64,000 nucleotides of DNA, taken from the NCBI GenBank assembly GCA_020724265.1, contig DYHH01000012.1, positions 19,037 through 83,036 of the forward strand. Direction: 5' to 3'. Below the pieces are notes generated by a model. The model was not told the origin of the DNA, did no database searches, and saw only the letters and a list, made by a program, of their open reading frames with translations. Below, piece after piece: positions 36,093 through 45,086 of the stretch. A program made the position numbers and the translations under genes. The DNA comes from Melioribacter roseus. GTDB taxonomy: Bacteria > Bacteroidota > Ignavibacteria > Ignavibacteriales > Melioribacteraceae. Positions within the stretch are counted from its first letter, which is position 1, and each line of letters starts with the position of its first letter.

Positions 36093-36542
36093 TTATCCGC
36101 GGATTTTGTCAAGCAGGTCATTAACAACCTTAGCGTCATCTTCACCGATGTTTATAAAAATAGATTGGAATTTATCTTCGAGAATATCAAGTTCTTGAAG
36201 AACCTTAAGCCCCTTTTCTGTGATTATTACTTCTGCTCTTCTTCTGTCTTCTTTACAATTTTTTCTTTCTACAAGGTCTTTTATGCGCAGGCGTTCTACC
36301 AATCGAGATGTATCGCTCATCTTATCTAGCATCCGTTCCTTTAATAAATTAACAGTTGCAGGATTAGGATGTTGACCGCGCAGAATTCTTAATATATTGT
36401 ATTGCTGCGGGGTAAGGTTAAATCTATTCAGTATTTGAACTTGATGATAATTAAGCCAGCTGTGAGTATAAATAATATTCACAGCCAGCTTGTGAAATTC
36501 ACTTTTGAATTTCTCTTGTTTTATCTCGTCTTCAAGTTTCAT
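36093..36542 (-). CDS. MarR-family transcriptional regulator
   Basis: 149 residues. Winged-helix: LTPQQYNILRILRGQHP (helices 2-3), recognition region KMSDTSRLVERLRIKDLVERK, wing CKEDRRRAEVIITEKG. A typical dimeric MarR with helical ends. It follows yceI with a TAATG overlap (1 nt), so it is co-translated and probably regulates its own operon, likely through the palindrome at 37197-37222. Ligand unknown. Confidence 0.9.
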   Translation of the reverse strand: MKLEDEIKQEKFKSEFHKLAVNIIYTHSWLNYHQVQILNRFNLTPQQYNILRILRGQHPNPATVNLLKERMLDKMSDTSRLVERLRIKDLVERKNCKEDRRRAEVIITEKGLKVLQELDILEDKFQSIFINIGEDDAKVVNDLLDKIRG

Positions 36543-37141
36543 TATGATTCTGTCGTTACTTCTTTTTTCAATTGTATGTCAATGTTAAGATACACGGTTT
36601 TTCCAACCACCAAACCTCCGGTTTCAATTGCGGTGTTCCACTTTAACCCATATTCAAACCTATCTAAAGAACCGGCAAGCTTGAACCCGGCTTTAGTATT
36701 TCCCCACGGATCTTGTACCGTACCGTTATGAGTAACGTCCAATTTAATTTCTTTTGTTGTTCCCCTAATGGTAAGATCACCAACGAGTTCGTATTTGTTC
36801 TCGCTGATTTTTTTCATTGATTTCCCTGTAAAAGTAATTTGCGGATATTCGTCGGCAGCGAAGAAGTCATCAGATCTTAAGTGATTATCTCTTCTTTCAT
36901 TATCGGTATTGATACTGTTGGCTTCTATTGTGAAGTTAACTTGAGCACCTTCAAAATCTTCACCTTCTGTAACAACGGTACCCTCATACTCGTTGAATTT
37001 TCCGTCAACATCGGTAATAACCATATGTGAAACGGTAAAACCGATTTTTGAGTGTGCTTTATCGAAACTCCAATTTGTTTGGGCGCTTACAGTTAATACG
37101 GCAAAAAGCAAGAAATACAAGATTATGTTTATTTTTTTCAT
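36542..37141 (-). CDS. YceI-family periplasmic protein
   Basis: 199 residues with a signal peptide (1-20). A single beta-barrel lipocalin-like fold known to bind polyisoprenoids. Motifs: WSFDKAHSKIGFTVSHMV at the start, NERRDNHLRSDDFF in the middle and DLTIRGTTKEIKLDV later. Operon with a downstream MarR regulator. SD AAGGAG. Its promoter region holds a dyad at 37197-37222. Confidence 0.92.
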   Translation of the reverse strand: MKKINIILYFLLFAVLTVSAQTNWSFDKAHSKIGFTVSHMVITDVDGKFNEYEGTVVTEGEDFEGAQVNFTIEANSINTDNERRDNHLRSDDFFAADEYPQITFTGKSMKKISENKYELVGDLTIRGTTKEIKLDVTHNGTVQDPWGNTKAGFKLAGSLDRFEYGLKWNTAIETGGLVVGKTVYLNIDIQLKKEVTTES

Positions 37142-37196
37142 TGTTATGCTCCTTTTATGTTAAAATTGTTGTATTGATTCCCCCCACAATATTTAA

Positions 37197-37222
37197 GAAC
37201 ATTGTAGGTTGCAACATTGTTC
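37197..37222. promoter_or_regulatory. Candidate MarR operator upstream of yceI-marR
   Basis: A 26-bp dyad with half-sites GAACATTGT and ACATTGTTC around the palindromic core GTTGCAAC, about 55 bp before the yceI start. Dyads of this size with a TTGCAA centre are common for MarR proteins. The site is seen; binding by this regulator is inferred. Confidence 0.4.
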
Positions 37223-37375
37223 CAAATTAAAACCATTATTATTGTTTCACTTAACTAAACAAATAATTGTTGTCAAAAGTGCCCAATTAGAATGATTCTA
37301 AAATAAATCAGTAAAAAGATGCAAACAATTTGAATAAAGCGTATTTTTCTAACGATTCTTAAAACTAAAAAACAA

Positions 37376-38677
37376 ATGACAAACGTCGCTACCGACGAAT
37401 ACAATGATCGTCCTAATTATTCAGACTTGATTGAGCGATTACTTTTCTTTAATAAAGTCTCTCAAAATATCCTTGAGAAAAAACCCCTTCCCGATTTACT
37501 GAATGAAATAATCAGTTCCAGTAAAAGTCTGTTGAATGCCGAAGCAAGCTCTTTGCTATTATATAACAACTCTGAGAAGCACTTATATTTTCATACTGTT
37601 TCCGGCGAAAAGAGAAAAGCATTAACACATAAAAAGATAAAAATCGGTGAAGGAATTGCCGGCTGGGTTGCTCATCACAAAAAAGAAATTAATATTGATG
37701 ATTGCTATTCCGACCCAAGATTTAACAAAGATTTTGATATTGCAACAGGCTTCAAAACAAGAAACATGCTCTGTGCGCCGATGATTAGAAAAAATGAATT
37801 GGTTGGAGTAATTCAGGTAATTAATAAAAAAAATAACCGGCTTTTTAATCAACAAGATATTGATTTGTTTAATCTGCTTGCTTCAGAATGTGCACTTGCA
37901 ATTGAAAACGCCCGTCTTACCGAAGTTGAGATTAAAACCGAACAACTTAATTATGAATTAAAAATTGCACATCAAATCCAACAAAAACTTCTTCCTTCGG
38001 AACTTCCCTCATTTGATAATATCGATATGAGCGCAAAACTAATCCCGGCAAAAGAAGTCGGCGGTGATTATTATAACGTAATAAAAATAAATGATAACCA
38101 AACTTTATTTTTTGTTGCGGATGTTTCGGGCAAAAGTGTATCTGCAGCGTTAATTGTCTCAACAATTTACTCCTTTATTCAAACCTATTTAATAATAAGT
38201 AAGGAGAAGTTTGACTTAAAAGATTTTGTTCAATCGTTAAATAGGTTTTTAATTACATCTACTACTCAAGATAAATTTGCAACAGCTTGGTTCGGACTAT
38301 TAATACATCCAGAAAAAAAAATAATAAGTATCAATGCAGGTCACAACCCAACATACTTTTTTGATAGTAGTATATCGGAATTAATTGAGTTAAATAAAGG
38401 CGGATTATTGTTGGGAAGTATAGATTTTACCTATGATTCCGAGACAATCAATTTAAAAAGTGATGACTTGATTATTTTTTATACAGACGGCATACCCGAA
38501 GCAATGAATAAATCTAATATTGAATACGGAGAAGATCGGTTCAAGAAATTAATTGTAAAATATGCCGGACTTCCCCCGGATAAACTTTTAGACAAAATAA
38601 TCAGTAGTGTAAGTAAGTTCAGAGGCAGTGCTGAACAAAGCGATGATGTTACTCTCGGAATAATAAAAATTCTATAA
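37376..38677 (+). CDS. GAF-domain PP2C-type (SpoIIE/RsbU-like) phosphatase
   Basis: 433 residues. GAF domain (about 28-180) with AEASSLLLYN, GIAGWVAHH and CAPMIRKNELVGVIQV; a helical linker (about 185-210, IAHQIQQKLLPSELP); SpoIIE-type PP2C domain (about 220-432) with metal-binding EVGGDYYN, VADVSGKSVSAAL, AWFGLL...NAGHNPTYF and FYTDGIPEAMN. It dephosphorylates anti-sigma antagonists in partner-switching pathways. No antagonist or anti-sigma gene adjoins it. No clear SD before the ATG. Confidence 0.9.
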   Translation: MTNVATDEYNDRPNYSDLIERLLFFNKVSQNILEKKPLPDLLNEIISSSKSLLNAEASSLLLYNNSEKHLYFHTVSGEKRKALTHKKIKIGEGIAGWVAHHKKEINIDDCYSDPRFNKDFDIATGFKTRNMLCAPMIRKNELVGVIQVINKKNNRLFNQQDIDLFNLLASECALAIENARLTEVEIKTEQLNYELKIAHQIQQKLLPSELPSFDNIDMSAKLIPAKEVGGDYYNVIKINDNQTLFFVADVSGKSVSAALIVSTIYSFIQTYLIISKEKFDLKDFVQSLNRFLITSTTQDKFATAWFGLLIHPEKKIISINAGHNPTYFFDSSISELIELNKGGLLLGSIDFTYDSETINLKSDDLIIFYTDGIPEAMNKSNIEYGEDRFKKLIVKYAGLPPDKLLDKIISSVSKFRGSAEQSDDVTLGIIKIL

Positions 38678-38775
38678 AACTTTCCCGCAACTTATTTTTT
38701 TCTTGCATAATATCAGAAAAATTTTAAATTGACTCCTAAGTCTTTTTAATTCAACTCAGAAACATGGGGGGTCTG

Positions 38776-40491
38776 ATGAATTATTTAATCAAATTATCGC
38801 AAATCTCTATCTATTATTTCGCAGCATTTATCTTTTTTCAAATCAATTCGCTTGCTCAGGAAGAAAAACATTATTCATCGATCCATAATGAAAAACCTGA
38901 TCATGAATATGTAAAGAGTAAACCTCATCGCCAATACTCTCTTCCGTTTGAGTTTAAAAGCAAAAAAATCTCAGTTACTCAAGTAAATGTTAACGAAAAC
39001 GGAATGACTATTTTAGGCGATGCTGCAAATGAACCATCGATAGCCATTGATTTTAAGAATCCGAACAAAATGGCAATTGGCTGGAGACAATTCGATCATG
39101 TAACAAGTAATTTTAGACAAGCCGGCTATGCTTTTACCAAAGATGGTGGGAAGACATGGACTTTCCCGGGAGTATTAGAACCAGGTGTATTCAGATCAGA
39201 CCCAGTATTAGATTCTGATGCTGAAGGTAACTTCTATTATTTGAGTCTTCACTCAGCTAGCGGTAATTATTCTTGTCAGTTATTTAGATCAACTGATGGA
39301 GGAGAAACTTGGGGAGTAGCTACCGATGCCAAAGGAGGTGATAAACCTTGGCTGGCGATTGACAGGTCACAATCTCCGGGCAAGGGTCATATCTATTCTT
39401 ATTGGAATGGAACTTATAGTTCTTGTCAGTGGAAAGGATTTACACGCTCGGTTGATGGTGGAAATTCTTTCGACGAATGCACAGGCATACCCTTTCGTCC
39501 GTATTGGGGAACAATGACTGTTGGGCTGAACGGAGATTTATTCTTAACCGGTTATGACGGAGTATATTTTAGCGTTTGGAAATCAACAAATGCAAAATAT
39601 GCAGATTCTGTTGTTACATTTAATGTTCCCAATTCTATTTATGAAATGAATGGTAGGATGCCTTCTCCCGGTGGACCAAATCCGGTAGGAATTGTTGGAC
39701 AAGCAAATGTCGGGATTGATACATCTCATGGGAGATATCACAATAATCTATACGTTCTTGCGACAATAAGGGATTTAGGATCACAAGATCCAGCAGAGAT
39801 TTATGTTGTAAGAAGTAGTGACGGCGGAGATAGTTGGTCACAGCGATCAAGAGTAAATGATGATAATAGTGATAATAATTACCAATGGTTTGGAACGCTC
39901 TCTGTTGCGCCTAATGGAAGAATTGATGCTGTTTGGTTGGATACAAGGAATTCACCACCGGGGAAATATGAATCGGAGTTGTTTTATTCTTTTTCTACGG
40001 ATGGAGGATATTCTTGGTTTCCAAATGTAAATTTACTCGAACAAAGTTTTGATCCTCACGTTGGCTGGCCTCAGCAAAACAAAATGGGCGATTATTTTGA
40101 TATGATTTCGGATAATGAAGGAGTACATTTGGCATGGGCGGCTACTTTCGGAGGCGAACAGAATGTTTATTATTCAAGAATATTTACCGATGTTATCAGC
40201 GGTTTAAAAGAAGCGGAAATAATACCTAAAGAATTTGTTCTTCATCAAAATTATCCGAATCCATTTAATCCAACAACAAAAATCAAGTATCAAGTAGCAA
40301 GTATCGAGAATGTTAGTTTAAAAGTATATGATGTCTTGGGGCGGGAAATAAAAACTCTTATTAACAAACCACAGCAGCCGGGTGAATATGAAATTGAATT
40401 CAACGCAGAGAATTTTTCATCAGGCGTATATTTCTATACTTTACGTGCCGGTAATCTAATTGAAACGAAAAAAATGTTACTGGCAAAATAG
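38776..40491 (+). CDS. T9SS-exported BNR/Asp-box (sialidase-like) protein
   Basis: 571 residues from the ATG at 38776, which is preceded by a GGGGGG SD at 38766-38771; an ATG at 38764 would put the SD inside the frame. Signal peptide (about 1-28). The body is a beta-propeller with five Asp-boxes of the SxDGGxTW type: TKDGGKTW, STDGGETW, SVDGGNSF, SSDGGDSW and STDGGYSW. Sialidases use this fold, but no catalytic Arg triad is evident, so glycosidase activity is not claimed. C-terminal T9SS sorting domain of the KYQVASIE subtype. A GC-rich hairpin (40527-40565) follows. Confidence 0.85.
   Translation: MNYLIKLSQISIYYFAAFIFFQINSLAQEEKHYSSIHNEKPDHEYVKSKPHRQYSLPFEFKSKKISVTQVNVNENGMTILGDAANEPSIAIDFKNPNKMAIGWRQFDHVTSNFRQAGYAFTKDGGKTWTFPGVLEPGVFRSDPVLDSDAEGNFYYLSLHSASGNYSCQLFRSTDGGETWGVATDAKGGDKPWLAIDRSQSPGKGHIYSYWNGTYSSCQWKGFTRSVDGGNSFDECTGIPFRPYWGTMTVGLNGDLFLTGYDGVYFSVWKSTNAKYADSVVTFNVPNSIYEMNGRMPSPGGPNPVGIVGQANVGIDTSHGRYHNNLYVLATIRDLGSQDPAEIYVVRSSDGGDSWSQRSRVNDDNSDNNYQWFGTLSVAPNGRIDAVWLDTRNSPPGKYESELFYSFSTDGGYSWFPNVNLLEQSFDPHVGWPQQNKMGDYFDMISDNEGVHLAWAATFGGEQNVYYSRIFTDVISGLKEAEIIPKEFVLHQNYPNPFNPTTKIKYQVASIENVSLKVYDVLGREIKTLINKPQQPGEYEIEFNAENFSSGVYFYTLRAGNLIETKKMLLAK
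40285..40308 (+). repeat. 7-nt tandem repeat in sorting-domain cassette (copy 4)
   Basis: Identical to the 24-nt core found on the minus strand at 22983-23006; here on the plus strand. Confidence 0.8.
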
Positions 40492-40526
40492 TTATTAGTC
40501 AGTAAACTAAATTAATTTTTTCTTTG

Positions 40527-40565
40527 CAATTGTAAGTTGCCGCAATTAAGCGGCAGCTTCAATTG
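40527..40565 (+). terminator. Long hairpin terminator after the BNR gene
   Basis: CAATTG-T-AAGTTGCCGC (40527-40543) pairs with GCGGCAGCTT-CAATTG (40550-40565) over about 16 pairs with one bulge and one G-U, around an AATTAA loop. Lies 36 nt after the stop at 40491. Confidence 0.75.
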
Positions 40566-40644
40566 TTGTGTGCTATATGGTTTATTATGCAACAAGTTTT
40601 AAATTTACTGAAGCTATATTTACCGGTCGGATTTATAATTTGGG

Positions 40645-40655
40645 ATATTTGACAT
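40645..40655 (+). promoter_or_regulatory. Near-TAnnTTTG element 4 nt before the TonB receptor start
   Basis: GATATTTG ends at 40651, leaving exactly 4 nt (ACAT) before the ATG at 40656. One mismatch to TAnnTTTG (G for T). The spacing equals that at the genes starting at 7902 and 50954. No SD is present, so a leaderless transcript is inferred. Confidence 0.35.
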
Positions 40656-43070
40656 ATGCGGGTAACAAAAAAATATTTATACCTCTTAACTCTAATTGTT
40701 CTTTTTGCTGAAAACTTTGCACAAGTAATCACGATAAAAGATAATGAAACAAGTCATCCACTTGAACTTGTAAACATATCCAGTGAAAACCCCAAAACAT
40801 TTACCGTAACAAACGCCTCCGGTAAAGCCGACATTTCCAGGTTTGAAAATGCAGAAATTATTTCCTTTCAAATGCTGGGCTATAAAACAAAGAGGCTTAC
40901 TTTTTCAGAAATTGAAGACCTCAAATTTATAATTCATTTGGAAGCAACTAATATTTCATTGGATCAAATTGTAGTATCTGCTGCAAAATGGAATCAGCTT
41001 GCGAGAGAGAATCCGACAAAAGTTTCAATGGTAACTCCTAAAGATTTGGCTTTGCAAAATCCGCAAACAGCCGCCGATTTGTTGAATATCTCCGGTGAGG
41101 TTTTCATTCAGAAAAGTCAGCAGGGCGGTGGAAGCCCTATGATTCGAGGCTTTGCAACAAATCGTTTATTAATTGCGGTAGATGGTATTCGAATGAACAC
41201 CGCAATATTCAGAAGCGGAAATTTACAAAATGTAATTTCTCTCGATCCGTTTGCAATAGAAAGAGCCGAAGTTATGTTTGGTCCCGGTTCAATTTTATAC
41301 GGTAGCGATGCAATCGGAGGTGTAATGAGTTTCTACACTTTGAATCCACAGTTTTCATTAAATGAATCAATTTTTATTAAGGGAAATTCATCCGTTCGTC
41401 ATTCGACAGCTAACAATGAATTTACCGGTCACATTGATATAAATCTTGGTTGGAAAAACTTTGCAATGATTACAAGTATAACCCATACGGATTACGGTGA
41501 TTTGAAAATGGGATCTGTCGGACCCGATGAATATCTTAAACCGTTTTACGTAAACCGAATAGATGGTGAAGACAAAGTTTTTGAAAATGACGATCCCGAA
41601 TTACAAACACCAACCGGTTATTCACAAATTAACTTAATGCAAAAGTTAAGATACAAGCCTAATGAGAATTGGAACTTGAGTTACGGCTTCCATTATTCCA
41701 GTACATCTAACTATGATCGTTATGACAGATTAATTAGAACAAGAAACGGTTTGCCAAGAAGTGCCGAGTGGTATTACGGTCCGCAAAAATGGATGATGAA
41801 TAATCTGGAAATCACAAATCAATACAATAATTCGGTTTATGATGATATGACAATTCGATTGGCTCATCAATTTTTTGAAGAAAGCAGAGTCGATAGAGAT
41901 TTTAACGATGATATAAAAAGAAGCAGAATCGAAAAAATAAATGCATACTCGATCAACTTTGATTTCAATAAGTCTTTCGATCAACAACATAATATTATTT
42001 ACGGATTAGAATTTGTTTACAACGATGTAGTTTCTAACGGAACTGATGAAAATATTTTGACAAGCGATATTGTTCCCGGACCATCGAGATATCCGCAATC
42101 AAACTGGTCATCGTATGCGGCGTATTTAACTTATCAATTTAAGATGAGTCAAAATTTACTTTTACAAACCGGTGCGCGGTACAATTATTTTAATATAAAT
42201 GCCGAGTTCGATAAAACATTTTATCCTTTTCCATTTACAAAAACTGAATTAAACAATGGCGCATTAACGGGAAGTATCGGTTTGGTTTATACACCGGAGA
42301 AATCCTGGTCAATTGGATTTAATCTTTCAAGCGGTTTCCGTTCACCGAACATAGATGATATGGGAAAAGTATTCGATTCCGAACCGGGTAGTGTTGTTAT
42401 TCCGAATCCAAATCTTAAAGCCGAGTATGCATATAACGCTGAGCTTGGTATAGCAAAAGTCTTTAACGATTTCATGAAAATTGATTTAACCGGTTACTAC
42501 ACTTTTCTTGATGAAGCAATGGTTAGAAGAAATTATTCATTAAACGGATTAGACAGTTTAGTTTATTCGGGCGAACTCAGTCAAATTCAAGCTATACAAA
42601 ATGCGGCAAGCGCTTATGTTTGGGGGATTCAAACCGGTGTAGAATTGAAACTTCCGGTGGGATTCGGATTTTCAACTCGCTTCAATTATCAACAAGGTGA
42701 AGAAGAACTTGACGACGGAAGTAAAAGTCCGCTTAGACATGCGGGTCCTTGGTTCGGCTCAACTCATTTAACATTTTCCGCGCAAAGAATGAAAATGGAT
42801 TTGTATGCAGTTTACAACGGTGAAGTAAGCTATGATAATCTTGCAGAAGAAGAAAGAGGTAAAACTTATCTATATGCCGAAGACGAAAACGGAAATCCAT
42901 ATTCACCAAGCTGGTACACGCTTAACTTAAAAATGAGTTATCAATTAAGTGATTTGTTATTTATAAGCGGCGGTATAGAAAATATAACCGATCAAAGATA
43001 CAGACCATATAGTTCAGGATTAGCCGCGGCGGGAAGGAATTTTGTTCTTTCTTTACGTGCCGGGTTTTAA
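40656..43070 (+). CDS. TonB-dependent outer-membrane receptor
   Basis: 804 residues. Signal peptide (1-22), CarboxypepD_reg-like domain (about 24-100, SGKADISRFENAEI), plug domain (about 105-230) with NRLLIAVDGIRMNTAIF and FGPGSILYGSDAIGGVMSF, then a 22-strand barrel whose final strand ends NFVLSLRAGF (terminal Phe). The plug sequence with NRLLIAVDGIRMN resembles the heme/hemoglobin-type receptor branch; the true ligand is unknown. Takes up large substrates using TonB energy. No TonB or periplasmic binding gene adjoins it. Confidence 0.92.
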   Translation: MRVTKKYLYLLTLIVLFAENFAQVITIKDNETSHPLELVNISSENPKTFTVTNASGKADISRFENAEIISFQMLGYKTKRLTFSEIEDLKFIIHLEATNISLDQIVVSAAKWNQLARENPTKVSMVTPKDLALQNPQTAADLLNISGEVFIQKSQQGGGSPMIRGFATNRLLIAVDGIRMNTAIFRSGNLQNVISLDPFAIERAEVMFGPGSILYGSDAIGGVMSFYTLNPQFSLNESIFIKGNSSVRHSTANNEFTGHIDINLGWKNFAMITSITHTDYGDLKMGSVGPDEYLKPFYVNRIDGEDKVFENDDPELQTPTGYSQINLMQKLRYKPNENWNLSYGFHYSSTSNYDRYDRLIRTRNGLPRSAEWYYGPQKWMMNNLEITNQYNNSVYDDMTIRLAHQFFEESRVDRDFNDDIKRSRIEKINAYSINFDFNKSFDQQHNIIYGLEFVYNDVVSNGTDENILTSDIVPGPSRYPQSNWSSYAAYLTYQFKMSQNLLLQTGARYNYFNINAEFDKTFYPFPFTKTELNNGALTGSIGLVYTPEKSWSIGFNLSSGFRSPNIDDMGKVFDSEPGSVVIPNPNLKAEYAYNAELGIAKVFNDFMKIDLTGYYTFLDEAMVRRNYSLNGLDSLVYSGELSQIQAIQNAASAYVWGIQTGVELKLPVGFGFSTRFNYQQGEEELDDGSKSPLRHAGPWFGSTHLTFSAQRMKMDLYAVYNGEVSYDNLAEEERGKTYLYAEDENGNPYSPSWYTLNLKMSYQLSDLLFISGGIENITDQRYRPYSSGLAAAGRNFVLSLRAGF

Positions 43071-43078
43071 GTAAACAG

Positions 43079-43114
43079 AGAGATTCCATCTGTTGGCTAA
43101 CGGATGGAATCTCT
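43079..43114. repeat. Palindromic repeat, copy 1 (also terminator between convergent genes)
   Basis: Arms 43079-43090 and 43103-43114 pair perfectly over 12 bp; the inner part also nearly pairs. It differs from the perfect 36-bp palindrome at 46561-46596 at only two positions. It lies between the TonB receptor stop (43070) and the opposing metalloprotease stop (43132). Confidence 0.75.
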
Positions 43115-43131
43115 GGCTTACAAACTAGAAT

Positions 43132-45075
43132 CTATTTTAGTAGTAAAAGTTTTTTTGAGTCTGTAAAATCACCCGCTGTAATTCTGTAAATATACGTCCC
43201 GCTGGGTAAATCAGAACCGTCAAAGCGAAGTGAGTAATTACCAGCATCTTTACTTTCATTTACTAGTAATGCAACAACTTCACCAAGCATATTATAAACT
43301 TTAATACTTACAAAGCTTTGCTCTGGTATTCTGTAATTTATAGTTGTTGTAGGGTTAAATGGATTTGGATAATTAAATGAAAGAAAATGTTTTGTAATTG
43401 CTTTATTATCTTTTTCATCATTTTCGCCGGTTTTAGGAGCTATGCTTGCATTACCGCTTGCTATTTCACTAAAGACCGAATATTTGCTTTGATTGTCCTT
43501 CGCTCTCACTCTATAGAATATATCCAGATCCCCTCCCCAGAAATAATCATTGTCATTAAAGTAAGTAGTACTGGTAGTACCTTTTAATATCCAATTGCCG
43601 GTTCCTACTTTTCTATATATTTCATATAAGGAAAGATCAGGTTCATTATTAGCATACCACGTGACTTTTATATAATATTTACGAAGACTAGAATTATATG
43701 CACCTTTTCCAATTTTTACATTTTGTGGTTTTGATGGTTTGCCAGCGTATGGGTCTGTAAAATAAAATTGAATTGTATTTGTACCGGTTACTTCAATGGT
43801 AAAGTCAAGCGAACCACCATTGTTTGAACGAGGGTTACTTACCGGAGATAATACATTATTGAAAGTTAAGTCAAATGCATCTTCATCATCCCCCCACGCT
43901 GAATTTTCGTGATAAATTGGAGTATAGCAAGCATATTTTACCCCACCAATTTCATTATAAAAATTCATTTCATCTTTACCGTTTACATTTGGTGTAGTTC
44001 TGGTAAGAGTTTGAGTTGAAGTATTAATACTAAAGTCCCAATTCCCATCTGCACATAGAACATCTATTGATGGGGGGAATGATGATGCACCGGTCACTCT
44101 ATAAAAATAAAAACCAGTATCTCCAGCTTTATCGTGAGGACTTATCTTTTTTCTATTTTCTATTAAGAAATATTCGCTGCTGCTTATTGGAACTCTGTAA
44201 ACTTGATCAGCAGTCATATAATCCGACATTGTAACCGAGCCATCTGTTGATTTATCGGTATAATTTATCCATCCTAATTTTTGTCTTTCCCATGAATGCA
44301 TTCCTTTACTACCACTCCAAACAGGAATTTGAGCTGACATTAAACAAAGATTTGCTGCATCTGTTATATGATTACCACCCAGTAGGTAATGACCCATTTC
44401 GTGGGCTGCTACATATAACGTATAATCACGCCCGTTGTATCCGCCTCTCTGTTGAACGCCACCTCCAATAAAATTATTGTTTACGATTTGTTTACCATCG
44501 ACATTTATTGTTGAACTTACTTCTAAATGAGCAATTCCTGTATAATACATTAAAGTATCTCCATTTACATTTCTATAAATAATATAAATAAAATCAACAA
44601 TTCCGTCACTGCCCGGGCTGTTGCCGTTTAAATTGTCATATTCAGCAAAGTTTACATAGGGATCAACTTTCAAAATAATTTCTCTGTTAACCTGACCAAT
44701 ACTGCTGTAATAACGTTGGTTATAGTCAGTTATGACTAAATCATCATAAACATCGCCAATTACTTGAAACGTATCATTTGACATTTCATTAAAGTAATGC
44801 GATAAGTTGTTCCACGGATAGCTGCCTCCTGTTGAAGGATTTACAAACGTATTTGCCCAACTCGGATAACTATTCTTTGCCCATCCATTATTATCAATTT
44901 GTGGATCGTCCTTAAATTGTGCAAAAATTACATATACTTTTATTGTGCCGCTTGTTGGTAAATAAGGTGCCGAACTTCCGGAAGTAGTTCCACAGACATC
45001 TTCAACTCCAGCCTGGAGATTAGAGCTAAAAATAAAACTTACTGATAGTAAAATGATAATGAATATTTTTTTCAT
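43132..45075 (-). CDS. T9SS-exported M6-like zinc metalloprotease
   Basis: 647 residues. Signal peptide (1-22). Catalytic zinc motif HEMGHYLLGGNH (H225, E226, H229), with the M6-type downstream segment MHSWERQKLGWINY, which follows a Met-turn-like LCLMSAQ. The spacing HExxHxxxGxxH is one residue longer than the metzincin consensus. Then a beta-sandwich and a fibronectin-III module (about 455-545), and a T9SS type A sorting domain at the end (NYPNPFNPTT to KKLLLLK), not of the KYQVASIE subtype. SD GGAGGTG. Bracketed, with its neighbour, by the palindromes at 43079 and 46561. Confidence 0.88.
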   Translation of the reverse strand: MKKIFIIILLSVSFIFSSNLQAGVEDVCGTTSGSSAPYLPTSGTIKVYVIFAQFKDDPQIDNNGWAKNSYPSWANTFVNPSTGGSYPWNNLSHYFNEMSNDTFQVIGDVYDDLVITDYNQRYYSSIGQVNREIILKVDPYVNFAEYDNLNGNSPGSDGIVDFIYIIYRNVNGDTLMYYTGIAHLEVSSTINVDGKQIVNNNFIGGGVQQRGGYNGRDYTLYVAAHEMGHYLLGGNHITDAANLCLMSAQIPVWSGSKGMHSWERQKLGWINYTDKSTDGSVTMSDYMTADQVYRVPISSSEYFLIENRKKISPHDKAGDTGFYFYRVTGASSFPPSIDVLCADGNWDFSINTSTQTLTRTTPNVNGKDEMNFYNEIGGVKYACYTPIYHENSAWGDDEDAFDLTFNNVLSPVSNPRSNNGGSLDFTIEVTGTNTIQFYFTDPYAGKPSKPQNVKIGKGAYNSSLRKYYIKVTWYANNEPDLSLYEIYRKVGTGNWILKGTTSTTYFNDNDYFWGGDLDIFYRVRAKDNQSKYSVFSEIASGNASIAPKTGENDEKDNKAITKHFLSFNYPNPFNPTTTINYRIPEQSFVSIKVYNMLGEVVALLVNESKDAGNYSLRFDGSDLPSGTYIYRITAGDFTDSKKLLLLK

Positions 45076-45086
45076 TTTACACCTCC

